Part shown: piece after piece, positions 1-9,916 of the stretch
Layout: each line of letters starts with the position of its first letter
How positions within the stretch are numbered: the first letter of the stretch is position 1
Assembly (NCBI GenBank): GCA_002422725.1
Contig: DITE01000020.1
Span: 54,097 to 118,096, forward strand
Direction: 5' to 3'
DNA length: 64,000 nt
DNA from: Bacteroidales bacterium UBA6192
GTDB lineage: Bacteria; Bacteroidota; Bacteroidia; Bacteroidales; F082
Position numbers and translations under genes: made by a program
The notes under the pieces: model-generated
The model's input: only the letters and a program-made list of their open reading frames with translations
Told to the model about the DNA's origin: nothing
The model's database searches: none

Positions 1-3000
1 ATGGTGTCATGGCTCCTTCAGAAAGTGGTGTTCCGGCTTTAACAAAGTCATTCTCCTGTGCAAGAATTTGTTTTGTTGTCGGGATCAGATAGCTCTTTTC
101 TTCGCCTGACTTTGAGGTTACAATGATTTCGCGGTTGCCTCTTTTAAGCTTTTTACCAAATGAAACAACTCCGTCGATTTCCGATACAATTGCTGGTTCA
201 GAGGGGTTACGTGCCTCAAACAATTCTGTTACACGTGGCAAACCTCCTGTGATATCACCCGATTTACCAATAGCTCTTGGAATCTTTACCAGCATTCCCC
301 CGGCATTCACCATATCGCCGTTGTCGACCATGATGTGGGCACCAACAGGGATATCATACATCTTGATAACCACGTTTTCTTTGTCCAGAATTTTAATCGA
401 AGGGTTTTTTGTTTTCTGACGGCTTTCGATAATTACTTTTTCATGATAGCCGGTCTGTTCATCCGATTCAATTCGATATGTCTGATTCTCAACAATATTC
501 TCAAAAGAAATCTTACCTTCGTGTTCCGACAGAATAACAGCATTGTAAGGATCCCAGTCACTGATCAGTTTCCCTTTGCTAACTTCTTCTCCGTCGCGGA
601 AATATAGATTTGCTCCATAAGGAATATTACCAGATGTCAGAACGATGCCTGTTTTCTTATCAACGATCTTCATTTCGGCTGAACGTCCGATAACGATATC
701 GATCTTTCGGCCATCTTTTTCTGATTCAACTGATCTTAACTCATCAATTTCGAGCAAGCCATCATATTTAGCTTCAATTTTTGACAAGATTGCAATATTT
801 GAAGCAGTACCACCCACGTGAAAAGTTCTAAGTGTAAGCTGTGTTCCCGGTTCACCAATCGACTGGGCTGCGATTACACCAACAGCCTCTCCTTTCTGAA
901 CCATTTTGCCCGATGCCAGGTTACGACCGTAGCATTTGGCGCACACACCTTTTTTCGACTCACAGGTTAAAACCGACCTGATTTCAACTGTCTCGATAGG
1001 CGATTTCTCAATCACTGCGGCAATGTCTTCGGTAATTTCTTCACTGCCCGAAATAATCAGTTCTCCTGTTTGAGGATGATAAATATCATGGAGGGTGACC
1101 CTGCCTAGAATGCGGTCATACAGTGTTTCAACTACTTCTTCGCTCTTCTTCAGCGCACTCGTTGTTAATCCTCTGAGTGTTCCGCAGTCTTGCTCGGTAA
1201 TCACAACATCCTGTGCAACATCAACCAAACGCCTTGTGAGGTATCCGGCATCAGCTGTTTTCAAAGCAGTGTCAGCCAAACCCTTACGGGCACCGTGAGT
1301 TGAAATAAAATACTCCAGAACCGATAGCCCTTCCTTAAAGTTAGATAGAATCGGGTTCTCAATAATTTCACCTCCTGTAGCTCCGGATTTTTGTGGTTTT
1401 GCCATAAGACCCCTCATGCCCGAAAGCTGACGAATCTGTTCTTTTGATCCCCTGGCGCCTGAGTCCAACATCATAAACACCGGATTGAAACCCTGATCAT
1501 CCTGCGAAAGATGCTGCATAAGTGTATTGGTCAGGCGGGAGTTGGTGTGTGTCCAGATATCAATGATCTGGTTGTATCGCTCATTATTCGTGATGAAACC
1601 CATGTTATAATTTGCAATAACCTCAGTAACTTCCTCATTGGCATTATTGATCATTTCGTCTTTAACTGCTGGAATTTTCACATTTCCCAGGTTAAACGAA
1701 AGTCCTCCCTTGTAGGCCATTTCAAATCCTAGGTTCTTGATCTCGTCAAGAAACTTAGCAGCTTGCGCTGTTCCCAGCATCTTAACGATGTCGCCGATAA
1801 TGTCCCTTAAGGTTTTTTTTGTAAGAAGTTGATTGATAAAACCATATTTCGGAGGAACAACCTGGTTAAACAAGACCCTTCCGACAGAAGTTTCGATCAA
1901 CTTTTCAAGGAGCTGACCGTTCTCTCTTACCATAGCTTTTACGCTGATGTTGGCATGAAGGTCAACTTTCTTTTCATTGTAAGCAATGAGTACTTCTTCT
2001 GCAGAATAGAAGCGTTTTCCCTCTCCTTTAACAGGATGCTCAGGGGTGCTCTTCCGCGATTTGGTTATGTAGTACAACCCAAGTACCATGTCCTGTGAAG
2101 GCACAGTAATGGGTGCTCCGTTAGCCGGATTGAGAATGTTGTGGGACGCAAGCATCAATATCTGGGCTTCCAGTATTGCAGCATGACCAAGTGGCACATG
2201 CACAGCCATTTGGTCACCATCAAAGTCAGCGTTAAACGCTGTACAAACCAATGGGTGCAACTGTATGGCTTTGCCTTCAACCAATTTCGGTTGAAATGCC
2301 TGGATACCAAGCCTGTGTAGGGTAGGGGCGCGATTAAGAAGAATAGGATGTCCTTTGAGGATGCTTTCGAGAATATCGTAAACTACCGGATCTTTTCTGT
2401 CAACTATCTTCTTGGCAGATTTCACTGTTTTTACAATCCCTCTTTCGAGCATCTTTCTGATAATAAATGGCTTGAACAATTCTGAAGCCATATCTTTCGG
2501 GATTCCACATTCATTGAGGTTTAGTTCAGGTCCAACAACAATTACTGAACGGCCTGAATAATCCACACGTTTCCCAAGAAGGTTTTGACGGAAGCGGCCT
2601 TGTTTACCTTTCAGGCTGTCGCTTAATGACTTAAGTGGCCTGTTGGATTCTGTTTTTACCGCACTTGATTTGCGTGAGTTGTCAAATAATGAATCAACAG
2701 CTTCCTGCAACATACGCTTTTCGTTACGCATGATCACATCAGGAGCTTTGATCTCGATGAGTCTTTTGAGCCTGTTGTTTCTGATGATTACCCTGCGATA
2801 GAGGTCATTCAGGTCGGAGGTGGCAAACCGTCCTCCATCGAGTGGCACCAAAGGCCTGAGCTCGGGTGGGATAACAGGAACAATCTTAACGATCATCCAT
2901 TCCGGACGGTTTTCTGCTCTGTTACGGGCATCGCGGAAAGCTTCAAAAACCTGAAGGCGTTTAAGAGCCTCCTGCTTACGCTGTTGAGAAGTCTCGGTGT

Positions 3001-3646
3001 TGGCTTTATGTCGCAAATCAAATGATTCCGCATCGAGGTCCAGGCGTGCAAGAAGATCGTGCAATGCCTCAGCTCCCATCTTTGCAATGAATTTGTTTGG
3101 ATCATCATCAGGAAGATGCTGGTTGTCGGCAGGCAAAGTGTCGATAATGTCCAGATATTCTTCTTCGGTAATAAAATCGAGGTAGCTGATACCGTCGTTC
3201 TTTTTAATTCCCGGATTGATAACAACGTATCTTTCGTAGTAGATAATTGTATCGAGTTTTTTGGTTTGCAGCCCGAGTAGAGCCCCAATTTTGTTTGGCA
3301 ACGATCTGAAATACCAGATATGGGCAACAGGAACAACGAGCTGAATGTGGCCCATACGCTCTCTCCTAACCTTTTTCTCTGTTACTTCAACACCGCAACG
3401 ATCGCAAATTATCCCTTTATATCGAATTCTTTTGTATTTCCCGCAATGGCATTCCCAATCTTTTACCGGGCCAAAAATTCGCTCGCAGAACAGCCCACCC
3501 ATTTCAGGTTTGTATGTTCTGTAGTTAATTGTTTCAGGCTTAAGCACTTCTCCACTCGAACGTTCAAGAATCGATTCGGGTGAGGCTAAGCTCAAGGTTA
3601 TTTTTGAGAATGCACTGCTTATAGTGCTATCACTTCTGTAAGCCAT
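1..3646 (-). CDS. rpoC: RNA polymerase subunit beta' (partial, C-terminus cut by window start)
   Basis: Largest catalytic subunit of RNA polymerase. The reading frame opens at an ATG at 3646 (protein MAYRSDSTISS...) and runs unbroken for 1215 codons to base 1, so the last part of the protein lies outside the window. The N-terminal zinc site (WECHCG...CDRCG, around residues 65-90) is visible. The absolutely conserved Mg-binding motif NADFDGD is at residues 472-478, with Asp474, Asp476 and Asp478. The trigger-loop region (GARGSKEQIRQLSGMRG, coded near 1420-1475) and the second zinc-binding cluster (CGTLRG ... CAKCYG, coded near 910-1185) are present. It lies 64 nt downstream of rpoB in the same operon. 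Identification is certain; the C-terminal end cannot be assessed. Confidence 0.98.
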   Translation of the reverse strand, partial: MAYRSDSTISSAFSKITLSLASPESILERSSGEVLKPETINYRTYKPEMGGLFCERIFGPVKDWECHCGKYKRIRYKGIICDRCGVEVTEKKVRRERMGHIQLVVPVAHIWYFRSLPNKIGALLGLQTKKLDTIIYYERYVVINPGIKKNDGISYLDFITEEEYLDIIDTLPADNQHLPDDDPNKFIAKMGAEALHDLLARLDLDAESFDLRHKANTETSQQRKQEALKRLQVFEAFRDARNRAENRPEWMIVKIVPVIPPELRPLVPLDGGRFATSDLNDLYRRVIIRNNRLKRLIEIKAPDVIMRNEKRMLQEAVDSLFDNSRKSSAVKTESNRPLKSLSDSLKGKQGRFRQNLLGKRVDYSGRSVIVVGPELNLNECGIPKDMASELFKPFIIRKMLERGIVKTVKSAKKIVDRKDPVVYDILESILKGHPILLNRAPTLHRLGIQAFQPKLVEGKAIQLHPLVCTAFNADFDGDQMAVHVPLGHAAILEAQILMLASHNILNPANGAPITVPSQDMVLGLYYITKSRKSTPEHPVKGEGKRFYSAEEVLIAYNEKKVDLHANISVKAMVRENGQLLEKLIETSVGRVLFNQVVPPKYGFINQLLTKKTLRDIIGDIVKMLGTAQAAKFLDEIKNLGFEMAYKGGLSFNLGNVKIPAVKDEMINNANEEVTEVIANYNMGFITNNERYNQIIDIWTHTNSRLTNTLMQHLSQDDQGFNPVFMMLDSGARGSKEQIRQLSGMRGLMAKPQKSGATGGEIIENPILSNFKEGLSVLEYFISTHGARKGLADTALKTADAGYLTRRLVDVAQDVVITEQDCGTLRGLTTSALKKSEEVVETLYDRILGRVTLHDIYHPQTGELIISGSEEITEDIAAVIEKSPIETVEIRSVLTCESKKGVCAKCYGRNLASGKMVQKGEAVGVIAAQSIGEPGTQLTLRTFHVGGTASNIAILSKIEAKYDGLLEIDELRSVESEKDGRKIDIVIGRSAEMKIVDKKTGIVLTSGNIPYGANLYFRDGEEVSKGKLISDWDPYNAVILSEHEGKISFENIVENQTYRIESDEQTGYHEKVIIESRQKTKNPSIKILDKENVVIKMYDIPVGAHIMVDNGDMVNAGGMLVKIPRAIGKSGDITGGLPRVTELFEARNPSEPAIVSEIDGVVSFGKKLKRGNREIIVTSKSGEEKSYLIPTTKQILAQENDFVKAGTPLSEGAMTP

Positions 3647-3710
3647 ATTTTTTTATTCGCTCTACTGTGTATAATCAAACTGTCAGGAACATCCGTGGTT
3701 GTTCCTTATA

Positions 3711-6700
3711 TTATTGGTCAAAGGTTACTTCCAATCCTAATCCACGCAATTCGTGAACCAATACATTGAATGATTCCGGAATTCCGGGAGTTGGCATGTT
3801 ATCACCTTTTACAATAGCTTCATAGGCTTTTGCGCGGCCTACGACATCGTCCGATTTAACGGTAAGAATTTCCTGCAAAATGTTACTGGCACCAAAAGCC
3901 TCCAGTGCCCAGACTTCCATCTCACCAAAACGCTGACCTCCAAATTGTGCTTTACCACCAAGAGGCTGTTGTGTAATCAGCGAATAGGGTCCAATAGATC
4001 TTGCATGCATCTTGTCATCTACCATGTGGTGTAGCTTAATCATATAGATATAGCCAACGGTTGCCGGTTGATCAAATTTCTCACCTGTGCCGCCATCAAA
4101 CAGATAAACACTTCCGTTTTCAGGAAGATTTGCTTTTGCCATATAACCGTTGATCTGGTCAATACTGGCTCCGTCAAAAATTGGCGTGGCAAACTTTAAT
4201 CCGAGTTTGGCACCGGCCCATCCAAGCACGGTTTCGTAAATCTGGCCCAGATTCATACGCGATGGAACTCCAAGTGGGTTGAGTACAATATCAACTGGGG
4301 TGCCATCCTGAAGGAAAGGCATATCCTCTTCGCGTACAATTCTTGCAACGATACCTTTGTTACCATGCCGTCCGGCCATTTTGTCTCCAACAGTGAGCTT
4401 ACGTTTTTTTGCTACGTAAACTTTTGCCATCTGAACGATGCCATTGGGAAGTTCATCGCCTACGGTTGCAACAAATTTCTTTCGGTTATAAACACCAAAA
4501 TATTCTTTATACTTAATGTTGTAGTTATTGATCATGATCTTAATCAGATCATTGGTTTCCTTGTCCGTAGTCCATTTGTTTGGATTTATGGAAGCGAAAT
4601 CAATGCCCATCAACATCTTTTGTGTAAACTTCGACTTTTTCGGTACAATCACTTCTTTGAAATTGTTCAAAACCCCCTGCGAAGTCTTCGTGTTGAGCAA
4701 TAAGGTCAGTTTGTCAACAAGCTTTCCTTTGAGGTCTGCAAACAAGCGATTGTATTGATCATCAAGCTCTGTAACAAGATCCTTATCTTTTGCCTTTGAT
4801 TTACGATCCTTAATTACGCGTGAAAATAACTTTTTATCGATGACAATACCTTTCATTGAAGGTGGTGCCTTTAGCGATGCATTTTTAACATCACCGGCTT
4901 TATCGCCGAAAATGGCTCTTAAAAGTTTTTCTTCAGGAGTTGGATCACTTTCACCCTTAGGGGTAATTTTACCAATAAGAATGTCGCCTTCATTTACTTC
5001 AGCGCCTATCCGGATAAGTCCATTTTCGTCCAGATCCTTGGTGGCTTCAGCACTAACGTTGGGAATATCATTGGTAAGCTCTTCGATACCTCGCTTGGTG
5101 TCTCTTACCTCAAGGGTAAACTCCTCAATATGTACTGATGTAAATATGTCTTCTTTGACAATCCTCTCGGAGATTACAATTGCATCTTCAAAATTATATC
5201 CTTTCCAGGGCATAAAAGCTACCATCAGGTTACGTCCAAGGGCAAGCTCTCCATTTTGAGTTGCATAGCCCTCGCAAAGCACTTTGCCTTTTGTTACCTT
5301 TTCACCTCTGTGTACAATTGGCTTCAGGTTGACACTGGTATTTTGATTCGTTCGGGCAAATTTTGTCAGATAATAAGTCTTTACATCATCATCAAAACTT
5401 ACAAGTTTTTCTTCTTCAGCCCTGTTGTAGCGAATTGTAATTTTCGAAGCATCAACAAATAGAACTTCTCCATTACCTTCTGCATGGATAAGAACTCTTG
5501 AATCTTTGGCAACGGGACCCTCAATACCTGTTCCAACAATTGGCGCTTCGGGACTGATCAAGGGTACTGCCTGCCGCATCATGTTTGAACCCATCAGGGC
5601 GCGGTTTGCATCATCGTGTTCAAGGAAAGGAATCAACGATGCTGCAATAGACGCTATCTGATTCGGGGCAACGTCAATCAGGTCAACTTTTTCTCGTTCA
5701 GTTATTGGATAATCAGCCAGATATCTTACTTTTATCTGATCATCAACAAAAAGACCTGCCTCATCAGTGTTTGTGCTTGCCTGAGCGATAATCTTATCTT
5801 CTTCTTCTTCGGCGCTTAAATATACAGGTGGGTTTTTAAAATCAACAACACCGCTATTAACCTCGCGATAGGGTGTTTCAATAAAACCAAGCTTATTTAT
5901 TTTGGCATATACACATAATGACGAGATCAAACCAATGTTTGGTCCTTCAGGGGTTTCAATTGTACACAAACGGCCATAATGGGTATAGTGAACGTCACGT
6001 ACTTCGAAACCGGCACGTTCGCGCGACAAACCTCCAGGTCCGAGTGCCGAAACTCTGCGTTTATGGGTAACTTCCGACAATGGATTTGTTTGATCCATAA
6101 ATTGCGAAAGCTGGTTTGTTCCAAAAAATGAATTGATGACAGACGATAATGTTTTAGCATTGATCAGGTCCGTTGGGGTAAATACTTCGTTGTCGCGCAC
6201 GTTCATTCGTTCGCGAATGGTGCGCGCCATCCTGGCAAGACCAACACCAAACTGTGCATAAAGTTGTTCGCCAACTGTACGTACCCTTCTGTTGCTCAAA
6301 TGGTCGATATCATCAACCTCGGTTTTGTTGTTGGCAAGTTCAATCAAATATTTGATGATCTCAATGATGTCTTCTTTGGTCAACACCTTAACATTTCCGG
6401 GAGTCGTAAGGTTCAGCTTCTTATTGATTCTGTACCTTCCAACTTCACCAAGATCATATCTTTTGTCTGAGAAAAATAGTTTATCGATTATACCTCTTGC
6501 TGTTTCTTCATCAGGTGGCTCGGCATTGCGGAGTTGTCTGTAGATAAACTCAACGGCTTCTTTCTCCGAATTGGCCGTATCTTTCTGGAGTGTATTAAAA
6601 ATAATGGAATAATCCGAAGAATTAGTCTGGTCGTGGTGAATGAGAATTGTTTTTATGCCGGCATCAACAATCATGTCGATATGGTCATTTGTTAACTCTG

Positions 6701-7520
6701 TTTCACGCTCAATTATAACTTCATTGCGTTCGATGGAAACAACCTCACCGGTGTCCTCATCTACGAAATCTTCAATCCATGAGCGGACGACTCTTGCGGC
6801 AAGTTTACGACCGATTACTCTTTTCAGTCCGGCTTTGCTTACTTTTATTTCCTCTGCCAGGTTGAATATTTCAAGAATGTCTTTGTCTGTCTCAAAACCA
6901 ATGGCACGTAAAAGTGTGGTTACAGGGAGTTTCTTTTTGCGGTCAATGTAAGCATACATTACATTGTTGATGTCGGTAGAGAACTCCATCCAGGAACCCT
7001 TGAAAGGTATGATACGGGCCGAGTATAATTGCGTTCCATTAGCATGTTTGTGTTGTCCAAAGAATACTCCGGGCGAACGGTGCAACTGTGATACCACAAC
7101 ACGTTCGGCTCCGTTAATTACAAAGGTACCCTTGGGAGTCATGTAAGGAATCATGCCTAAATACACATCCTGAACGATAGTTTCAAAATCTTCGTGCTCA
7201 GGATCAGTGCAATATAGCTTTAACTTCGCTTTAAGCGGAACACTGTATGTCAGTCCCCGCTCAATGCACTCTTCAATGGAATATCGTGGTGGATCAATAA
7301 AGTAATCGATAAATTCGAGAACGAAATTGTTCCTGGCATCCGTAATAGGAAAGTTCTCCGCAAACACCCTGTAAAGTCCTTCGGCTTCACGATTTTCGGG
7401 ATTCGTTTCCAGTTGGAAAAAATCCTGAAAAGACTTAAGTTGGATGTCGAGAAAATCCGGATAATCGAATTGATTCTCAGTGGATGCAAAACTGATTCTT
7501 TGAGTTGATTTTTCAGCCAA
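3711..7520 (-). CDS. rpoB: RNA polymerase subunit beta
   Basis: Second-largest RNA polymerase subunit, 1269 aa, full length for Bacteroidota. Rifampicin-region sequence (FFGTNQLSQFMDQTNPLSE, then THKRRVSALGPGG) is wild-type-like, and the C-terminal GQRFGEMEVWALEAFGA block is intact. The start codon is TTG at 7520: an in-frame TAA lies five codons upstream and the next in-frame Met is only near residue 118, after conserved sequence, so no ATG can serve. A 154-nt spacer to rplL contains a strong hairpin (7607-7639), and a shorter imperfect hairpin (7537-7553) sits just before the start. Beta is therefore probably adjusted relative to L7/L12 by partial termination or processing and by initiation strength, as known for the E. 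coli operon; that part is inference. Confidence 0.98.
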   Translation of the reverse strand: MAEKSTQRISFASTENQFDYPDFLDIQLKSFQDFFQLETNPENREAEGLYRVFAENFPITDARNNFVLEFIDYFIDPPRYSIEECIERGLTYSVPLKAKLKLYCTDPEHEDFETIVQDVYLGMIPYMTPKGTFVINGAERVVVSQLHRSPGVFFGQHKHANGTQLYSARIIPFKGSWMEFSTDINNVMYAYIDRKKKLPVTTLLRAIGFETDKDILEIFNLAEEIKVSKAGLKRVIGRKLAARVVRSWIEDFVDEDTGEVVSIERNEVIIERETELTNDHIDMIVDAGIKTILIHHDQTNSSDYSIIFNTLQKDTANSEKEAVEFIYRQLRNAEPPDEETARGIIDKLFFSDKRYDLGEVGRYRINKKLNLTTPGNVKVLTKEDIIEIIKYLIELANNKTEVDDIDHLSNRRVRTVGEQLYAQFGVGLARMARTIRERMNVRDNEVFTPTDLINAKTLSSVINSFFGTNQLSQFMDQTNPLSEVTHKRRVSALGPGGLSRERAGFEVRDVHYTHYGRLCTIETPEGPNIGLISSLCVYAKINKLGFIETPYREVNSGVVDFKNPPVYLSAEEEEDKIIAQASTNTDEAGLFVDDQIKVRYLADYPITEREKVDLIDVAPNQIASIAASLIPFLEHDDANRALMGSNMMRQAVPLISPEAPIVGTGIEGPVAKDSRVLIHAEGNGEVLFVDASKITIRYNRAEEEKLVSFDDDVKTYYLTKFARTNQNTSVNLKPIVHRGEKVTKGKVLCEGYATQNGELALGRNLMVAFMPWKGYNFEDAIVISERIVKEDIFTSVHIEEFTLEVRDTKRGIEELTNDIPNVSAEATKDLDENGLIRIGAEVNEGDILIGKITPKGESDPTPEEKLLRAIFGDKAGDVKNASLKAPPSMKGIVIDKKLFSRVIKDRKSKAKDKDLVTELDDQYNRLFADLKGKLVDKLTLLLNTKTSQGVLNNFKEVIVPKKSKFTQKMLMGIDFASINPNKWTTDKETNDLIKIMINNYNIKYKEYFGVYNRKKFVATVGDELPNGIVQMAKVYVAKKRKLTVGDKMAGRHGNKGIVARIVREEDMPFLQDGTPVDIVLNPLGVPSRMNLGQIYETVLGWAGAKLGLKFATPIFDGASIDQINGYMAKANLPENGSVYLFDGGTGEKFDQPATVGYIYMIKLHHMVDDKMHARSIGPYSLITQQPLGGKAQFGGQRFGEMEVWALEAFGASNILQEILTVKSDDVVGRAKAYEAIVKGDNMPTPGIPESFNVLVHELRGLGLEVTFDQ

Positions 7521-7606
7521 GGGTTTTAATTTTTAAGCTCGTTTCAAACGGGCGGTTATTTTTGAATAAAAAAGTAACAATTCGCACAAATAGCAAAACA
7601 GGCACA

Positions 7607-7639
7607 AACCTCTGCCGCATTTTCATAGCGGCAGAGGTT
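7607..7639 (-). promoter_or_regulatory. rplL-rpoB intergenic hairpin (attenuator or processing site)
   Basis: Perfect 12-bp inverted repeat AACCTCTGCCGC / GCGGCAGAGGTT with a 9-nt loop, about 35 nt after the rplL stop codon and 87 nt before the rpoB start. On the transcribed strand the stem is followed by TGTGCCTGTTTTGC rather than a continuous U-tract, so partial termination or RNase processing is more likely than full termination. Confidence 0.7.
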
Positions 7640-7674
7640 GGTGGGCCTGATATTTTGCAGAAATATTATCCTTC

Positions 7675-8055
7675 TTATTTAACCTCAACTTCTGCGCCTG
7701 CTTCTTCAAGTTGTGATTTCAATGCATTAGCTTCGTCTTTGCTTATACCTTCCTTGATAGGTTTGGGAGCGGCATCAACCAATTCTTTAGCTTCTTTCAG
7801 TCCGAGGCTGGTAAGTTCTTTTACCAGTTTAACGACTGCAAGTTTTGAAGCACCAGCTGCTTTCAGAATAACATCGAATGATGTTTTTTCTTCAACTGCT
7901 GCGACTGCATCGCCACCTGCCGGGGCTGCGGCAACAACCGCTGCAGCAGCAGCAGGCTCAATGCCATATTCGCTTTTAAGAATTCCAGCCAATTCATTGA
8001 CTTCTTTAACAGTAAGGTTTACTAGTTGTTCTGCCAAAGCTTTCAAATCTGCCAT
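7675..8055 (-). CDS. rplL: 50S ribosomal protein L7/L12 (bL12)
   Basis: Stalk protein that recruits translation GTPases, 126 aa, standard length. The N-terminal dimerisation segment (MADLKALAEQLVNLTVKEVNEL) is followed by an Ala-rich hinge (residues ~34-53) and the globular C-terminal domain with EKTSFDVILKAAG and GLKEAKELVDAAPKPIKE. ATG at 8055. Lies 69 nt downstream of rplJ in the rplKAJL-rpoBC operon. Confidence 0.98.
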   Translation of the reverse strand: MADLKALAEQLVNLTVKEVNELAGILKSEYGIEPAAAAAVVAAAPAGGDAVAAVEEKTSFDVILKAAGASKLAVVKLVKELTSLGLKEAKELVDAAPKPIKEGISKDEANALKSQLEEAGAEVEVK

Positions 8056-8124
8056 GTTATTTTCGTTTTTAGGGTGATTTACAATTTTTTAATTCATCTA
8101 TGATTGAATGATAATCATTCAAAG

Positions 8125-8646
8125 CTATTCCGGTTTTTCGGATAAGGTTTGCAGAATTCCGGAAATCTTATGTCCTCCGGATTGTAGCGAGCCGATAACG
8201 TTTCTCATTGGTGATTGCAGCAAGGCTACAAGATCGCCAATCAATTCGTTCTTCGACTTGATGCTGATCAGGAAATCCAGTTGGTTATCGCCAATATAGC
8301 TGGCTTCTTCAATGAATGCTCCTTTTAGTATGGGACGGTCAGATGTTCTGCGAAATTCCTTGATTAGTTTAGCCGGGGCATTGCCCGATCCGGAAAACAT
8401 AATCGAGGTAGCGCCTTTCAGCGTAACAAATAGTTCGCTCATATCCCTACCGGAACTCTCCATTGCTTTACGCAACAGTGAATTCTTAACAACCATCAGT
8501 TTAATTTTCTTATTGAAACACAATCTTCTCAAATTGCTGGTTTTTTCAGCATTAAGATTAGAAATGTCTGTCAAATAGAAATTAGAATTAATACTGAGTT
8601 GTTCGGTAATATCGTTAATGAGCAACTGTTTCTCTTCTTTTCTCAT
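8125..8646 (-). CDS. rplJ: 50S ribosomal protein L10 (uL10)
   Basis: 173-aa stalk base protein that carries L7/L12 dimers and binds 23S rRNA. The N-terminus (MRKEEKQLLINDITEQL) and the C-terminal L12-binding helix region (LISIKSKNELIGDLVALLQSPMRNVIGSLQSGG) fit the family. ATG at 8646, 21 nt after rplA; an AAAGGAAG stretch lies about 9 nt before the ATG, a weak Shine-Dalgarno-like site. In many bacteria the L10-L12 complex represses its own mRNA; whether that occurs here is not visible. Confidence 0.97.
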   Translation of the reverse strand: MRKEEKQLLINDITEQLSINSNFYLTDISNLNAEKTSNLRRLCFNKKIKLMVVKNSLLRKAMESSGRDMSELFVTLKGATSIMFSGSGNAPAKLIKEFRRTSDRPILKGAFIEEASYIGDNQLDFLISIKSKNELIGDLVALLQSPMRNVIGSLQSGGHKISGILQTLSEKPE

Positions 8647-8667
8647 GTCAATAACTTCCTTTCAAGC

Positions 8668-9363
8668 TTAGTTTGTTACTGATTTTGGATCGATCTGAAT
8701 ACCAGGGCTCATTGTGCTGGAGATAAATACGCTTTTGACATATGTACCTTTTGCAGCAGTTGGCTTCAGTTTGTTAATCGTCACAAGCAATTCACGTGCA
8801 TTGTCAACAATCATTTCATTACTGAAGCTAACTTTAGCAACTCCGGCATGAACAATACCGAATTTATCGACTTTAAAGTCGATTCTTCCAGCCTTTACTT
8901 CCTGAATAGCTTTTCCTACCTCCATGGTAACCGTGCCCGTTTTAGGGTTAGGCATTAATCCACGGGGGCCAAGAATACGTCCTAATGCACCAACTTTTGG
9001 CATTACATTAGGTGTCGTAATTACTACGTCAATATCGGTCCAACCATCTTTGATCTTTTGGATGTACTCATCCAGACCAACAAAATCTGCACCAGCATCT
9101 TTTGCTTCCTGTTCCTTATCGGGTGTACAAAGTACAAGAACCCGAATTGTTTTGCCTGTACCATGAGGGAGAGCTACCGATCCGCGAACCATTTGGTTTG
9201 CTTTGCGGGGATCAACACCCAGACGTACATTCAAATCAACAGATGCATCAAATTTGGTGTAAGTGATTTGCTTCACGATATCAACTGCTTCACTCAAGGA
9301 GTAAATCTTGCTTTTGTCGAACTTGGCCAGAGCCTCTTTCTTTTGTTTAGACGTTTTTGCCAT
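8668..9363 (-). CDS. rplA: 50S ribosomal protein L1 (uL1)
   Basis: 231-aa L1 stalk protein. An 11-residue upstream extension is open, but MAKTSKQKKEALAKFDKSK at 9363 is the conventional N-terminus and is used here. Signature segments include PHGTGKTIRVLVLC, PKVGALGRILGPRGLMPNPK and the C-terminal TYVKSVFISSTMSPG. Follows rplK by 52 nt, so L11-L1 probably form one expression unit, and L1 can in other bacteria repress it. Confidence 0.98.
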   Translation of the reverse strand: MAKTSKQKKEALAKFDKSKIYSLSEAVDIVKQITYTKFDASVDLNVRLGVDPRKANQMVRGSVALPHGTGKTIRVLVLCTPDKEQEAKDAGADFVGLDEYIQKIKDGWTDIDVVITTPNVMPKVGALGRILGPRGLMPNPKTGTVTMEVGKAIQEVKAGRIDFKVDKFGIVHAGVAKVSFSNEMIVDNARELLVTINKLKPTAAKGTYVKSVFISSTMSPGIQIDPKSVTN

Positions 9364-9415
9364 TACACAAATTATTATTGGTTCTACAAAATGCAACTAA
9401 CCAAAGGACTATCCT

Positions 9416-9862
9416 TTAGTTATTCTCAAAAGGTGAAACGCCGGTAACTTTCACTCCCATACTTCTTGCCGTGCCGGCAACCATTTTCATAGCCGATTCA
9501 ACGGTGAAGGCATTTAAGTCCTTCATCTTATTCTCAGCAATTACACGAACCTGTTCCCAGGAGAGTGATCCGATTTTAGCACGGTTTGGTTCAGCCGATC
9601 CCTTTTTAAGGGAAGCTTGTTCCATAATCTGTATAGCAACAGGTGGTGCTTTTACAATAAATTCAAATGATTTGTCCTTGTACACAGTGATAATTACCGG
9701 AACAATTTTCCCGGCCATATCCTGTGTTCGGGCATTGAATTGCTTGCAAAATTCCATGATGTTGACACCTTTCGAGCCCAATGCGGGTCCAACAGGCGGT
9801 GAAGGGTTTGCAGCTCCTCCTTTGATTTGCAGTTTAATTAATGCGCTTACTTCTTTTGCCAT
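9416..9862 (-). CDS. rplK: 50S ribosomal protein L11 (uL11)
   Basis: 148-aa GTPase-centre protein binding 23S helices 43/44. The N-terminal domain with the proline-rich helix (NPSPPVGPALGSKGVNIMEFCK) and the C-terminal rRNA-binding motif (ARSMGVKVTG) are visible. ATG at 9862, 54 nt after nusG. A trimethylating enzyme for L11, PrmA, is encoded at 57755-58588 in the same window. Confidence 0.98.
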   Translation of the reverse strand: MAKEVSALIKLQIKGGAANPSPPVGPALGSKGVNIMEFCKQFNARTQDMAGKIVPVIITVYKDKSFEFIVKAPPVAIQIMEQASLKKGSAEPNRAKIGSLSWEQVRVIAENKMKDLNAFTVESAMKMVAGTARSMGVKVTGVSPFENN

Positions 9863-9916
9863 TTTAATCCTTAATGTTTAAGCGTTTTTAAGGAGATACT
9901 TCGTGTCAGAATAAAC

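Noticed and set aside
7505..8077. 190-codon plus-strand frame opposite rplL
   Set aside because: Antisense shadow of the Ala-rich rplL gene, with Ser/Thr/Ala low-complexity translation.
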